In this document: positions 61,597 to 64,000 of the stretch, one piece after another
Numbering within the stretch: the first letter of the stretch is position 1
How the letters are laid out: each line of letters starts with the position of its first letter
Source of the DNA: Zasmidium citrigriseum
Taxonomy: Eukaryota; Ascomycota; Dothideomycetes; Mycosphaerellales; Mycosphaerellaceae
Assembly (NCBI GenBank): GCA_002786025.1
Contig: NHNW01000053.1
Location: 1 to 64,000, forward strand
Length of the DNA: 64,000 nt
Reading direction: 5' to 3'
The notes under the pieces: model-generated
Told to the model about the DNA's origin: nothing
The model's input: only the letters and a program-made list of their open reading frames with translations
The model's database searches: none
Translations under genes and position numbers: made by a program

Positions 61597-61944
61597 TCTT
61601 TAGTAGCCTATCCTTAGGTCGTATCGTTAACTCGAGTAAGTTCGCTATCTAACTTAGATTAAGTCGGTACCGTAAGGGTAGTAGAGTCGCCTTAGTACGT
61701 ACGTAAGGCGCTATTAGTAAGCCGAGTATATAACTCTAGCTATTAGTAAATATTCCTCTCGTAAAAGAGGACAGAGTAGGCTCGTAAGGGGTACGTAGTA
61801 GTAGCGCTATTAGGCCCGTACTACCGTTAGTATAAAAGCCTACTTCTTTGTCTATTTCCTTCTTCTCTTTACTACTACTAACTATTAACCGTCCGTCTAT
61901 TACGCTTCCTCTTAATATCGGGTTAGAACGCTATTAATAGATAG

Positions 61945-62830
61945 AATAATAATAATAATAACTCGCCGCGTACGCCTACTAATAACGACTTCGCTAATAA
62001 CCTCCTCCGTAATATAAGTAGTACTCCTTAGACCCCTAGTAGTAGTAGTAGTAGTACTAGTTCGCGTAATATTAGTATAGCTAGTCTACTCGACTAGTTT
62101 AGCGATATACCCGTACCTTCGGCTAGTATAACGGTACTATCGTAGGCCTATAGTCCTTATAAGGCGAGTATTAGTTAGTCTAATATTCGCTATATATATA
62201 AGTACCCCCCCGCTCTCGAGGGCGTTCTAGACGTACGCCGTAGCGCTCTCTATCGCGAGTACGTTCGTCGTTAGTAGCTAGTCCCTACTATTTAATAATA
62301 GACGTAGCTACCTATTATAGAGCGCTATAGTACTAGCGGTAGTTCGCTATATAGTAGCTACTAGGGTAGTAAGGGTAAGCCGACTTACTAGATTATAAGT
62401 CTTCTAGGTCCTATTCGTTAGCGGTCCTTACTAATACCGCTTTTAGATTCCTACTAAGTTCTACTACTACGCTAATATCCTCGAGTATTTACGTATACTC
62501 GCTACTAACCTAACTATCTAAGATAACCCTAATAAGGTCGCTCGCTATACTAACGCCTTCCGCGACTATATATCGAAGGTCTTTACTATCTTAGTAAAGT
62601 TCGAGAAGGATATATTAGCAGAGTTAGATATTAAGAAGTTCGATAAGGCGGCTATTAAGAAGTAGCGCGATAAGCGTCGTAAGAGTCGTAAGGTAAACGA
62701 GAGGGCCTTCTAGGATAGTCGCGGATAGCTACTAGGTTCCTACCTAAATAATATCGTAGTAGACGTAGCGCGGGAGCGTTAGGTGCTTTAGTTGTTAAAT
62801 AACGGCTAGATACGCCTTATCTACTACGGC
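61945..62830 (+). pseudogene. Opposite-strand frame downstream of element E pol
   Basis: The plus strand reads coherently from about 61945, with an Asn/Ser/Thr-rich start (a run of Ser codons near 62040). The best part is 62455-62700: PNKVARYTNAFRDYISKVF and a basic stretch RDKRRKSRKVNER. It faces the minus-strand pol of element E, so the layout resembles that of copies A and B, although the sequence is not obviously the same. Frames in 62230-62450 are less clear. The product is unknown. Confidence 0.45.
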
Positions 62831-63059
62831 TAGTATACTCGCTAAGTAGGGTAGTCGATCTTCTTCTCTAGGGTAGTAATAATAGAAGCTCGTTAGCTCT
62901 ATATTTATAGGTTTTACTATCTATAGTAGAGGGGGGTAGGCGTAGCCCTAGAAAGACTACGAAATAGTCGTAGTAGTCTATAGATAGTAAATAGAACGAA
63001 CTTATAAATAAATCCTTTAATCTCTTAGTCCCTATATATAAAGGAAATATTCGAATAGT

Positions 63060-63998
63060 AATTTAGTAGCGAGAGGACTATAAGGGGTATCTTCTCTCTT
63101 CTCGTTCGTCCTTTCTTAGACGCCCTCGCCTACGCCTCGTCTCTTTTATAAGTTACTAGCGAGGAGATAGTAGAGAGGGGTTAGCGAGCTTAGGGTATTA
63201 CTAGTAGTACTTATTAAGGAGTTCCTAATAGTCTTCGAGCTTCTCTTCTCTTATCTAGTCGTCGTAGTCTTAGGACTAGCCTACCTATCGTATTCGATAC
63301 TATATCGTTCTATACTTATTACGGCGGTAGGTTAGGATTTTTTCGACCTTATAGGCTAGATCTATTCTATCCTCGAGGAGTTCTTTAACTAGTAGTAGCT
63401 AGTACCTAGGGCGTATATAGTATAGCTCTAATAGCGATATATAGAATACTAGGTAGAACCTTTTTATTAACGGTAGTAGGTTAAGCTTATATGCCTACCT
63501 ACTAATACGCTTAGTAATTATAAAAGGGCCTAGGTACTTATTATTAAGCTTCTTATATAGCTACTATATATAGACGTTCTTCGCTACTAGGAGTATCTAC
63601 TTACTAACGTCGTAGTACTTAGCTAGTACTATACGGTTATAGTACTTAGTCTATAGCTCTTATATATACTAGAGGTTCTCTACTACCCTATCGAACTCGA
63701 GTCGTCGTTATAGGAGCTAGTTAGTTACCTATTTAGTAAGCTCGTCTACTTTCTTCCCCCCCTCTATTAGGTATTCGTATTAAATACTATCTAGTATATT
63801 TAGGGGTACTCTAAACGCTACCTTAATAGGTAATTTATAATAGCTTATATACGTCTTAGAGTTATAGGCGAAGGCTATAGTTAACAATAGCCTCGCCTAG
63901 TTATCTTGTTCCTAATTATAGTATATACGAAGGTAGGCTTTAAGTTACTAGTTCTAACGCTTAGTCTATCTATCTATCTATAGGTAGAAGGTAGTACT
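63060..63998 (-). pseudogene. pol: Element E: 3' part of a decayed chromovirus pol
   Basis: The minus strand from the right edge reads the integrase C-terminal half. STTFYL-stop-IDR-stop-T-K-R matches the F-H-P-Q-T-D-G-Q-T-E-R block with His to Tyr and RIP stops. Then come ARLLLTIAFAYNSKTYIS, a basic linker, and the GPF/Y-type segment (NKYLGPFIITKRIS, about 63535). A chromodomain-like C-terminus follows (VEKILTYRR near 63340, with stops where Trp would be, then DYDD-stop-IREEKLEDY). The rest of the element lies beyond the window. Its 3' LTR should be left of 61940 but cannot be defined with only one copy visible. Confidence 0.82.
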
Positions 63999-64000
63999 AA

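Larger units (their letters stand above)
1..64000. other. RIP-mutated repeat compartment (whole window)
   Basis: CpA and TpG are nearly missing on both strands across the window, while CpG, CpC, CpT and TpA are frequent. In recognisable genes the changes are those expected of CpA-to-TpA mutation: Gln and Trp codons are now stops, Met ATG is ATA, and Cys TGC and His CAT/CAC are Tyr. Some CpG sites have also changed. RIP is a premeiotic process of filamentous ascomycetes that acts on duplicated DNA, so this points to Pezizomycotina. The frames without obvious transposon content are hit as hard as the retrotransposons, so they were probably repeated in the genome too. Counts were not computed; this is a visual judgement. 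Confidence 0.95.

Overview
This window looks like repeat-dense heterochromatin from a filamentous ascomycete (Pezizomycotina). By eye, CpA and TpG are almost absent on both strands over nearly all 64 kb, while CpG, CpC, CpT and TpA are common. That is what repeat-induced point mutation (RIP, CpA to TpA) leaves when it approaches saturation. CAA, CAG and TGG have become TAA or TAG, ATG has become ATA, and Cys and His codons have become Tyr. Every coding region I can read is therefore a pseudogene. I recognise proteins by following one frame through in-frame TAA/TAG and by C/H-to-Y, D-to-N and T/M-to-I substitutions. I saw no intact gene, rRNA, CRISPR array or bacterial-type signal.

Centre (15.25-48.93 kb): a nest of LTR retrotransposons that can be resolved to the base. 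Host element C (plus strand, 15256-48924) has two 287-bp LTRs and a GTAC target duplication. It carries Gag with a CCHC knuckle, protease, reverse transcriptase/RNase H and integrase, then about 8 kb of extra sequence with two further long frames. Without its insertions it is about 18.4 kb, very large for a fungal Ty3/Gypsy-type element. Two copies of chromovirus family A/B are inserted in C. Copy A (minus, 15506-23064, TSD TACGG) lies in C's 5' LTR. Copy B (plus, 31988-39546, TSD TTTTC) lies in C's integrase. A and B are each exactly 7559 bp with 231-bp LTRs. Both encode Gag, protease, RT, RNase H, integrase and a chromodomain, plus an extra frame of about 358 codons on the opposite strand between pol and the 3' LTR.

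Left flank (1-15.25 kb): several decayed long frames. The recognisable one is a minus-strand SNF2-type helicase/ATPase (about 3.75-7.79 kb). Others are unidentified minus frames at about 0.06-1.64 and 8.35-9.6 kb and plus frames at about 2.64-3.43, 10.38-12.1 and 13.0-13.56 kb. Between them are GC-rich patches of alternating cccgcgac/gtcgcggg and short tandem repeats.

Right flank (48.93-64 kb): a very long plus frame (about 49.0-54.63 kb) of unknown function, a hairpin-bearing tandem repeat, two minus frames (about 55.34-57.4 and 58.44-59.64 kb), a tRNA-like pol III promoter relic, a plus frame (about 60.04-60.99 kb), and at the right edge the 3' part of another minus-strand chromovirus (E). 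E also seems to have an opposite-strand frame beyond its pol.

One assembly problem is visible: the 40-N gap at 31693-31732 is flanked by the same 127 bases on both sides, so the apparent duplication is probably an unmerged contig overlap. Frames were read by hand; boundaries given as 'about' are good to a few tens of bases or worse, and true stops cannot be told from RIP-made stops.
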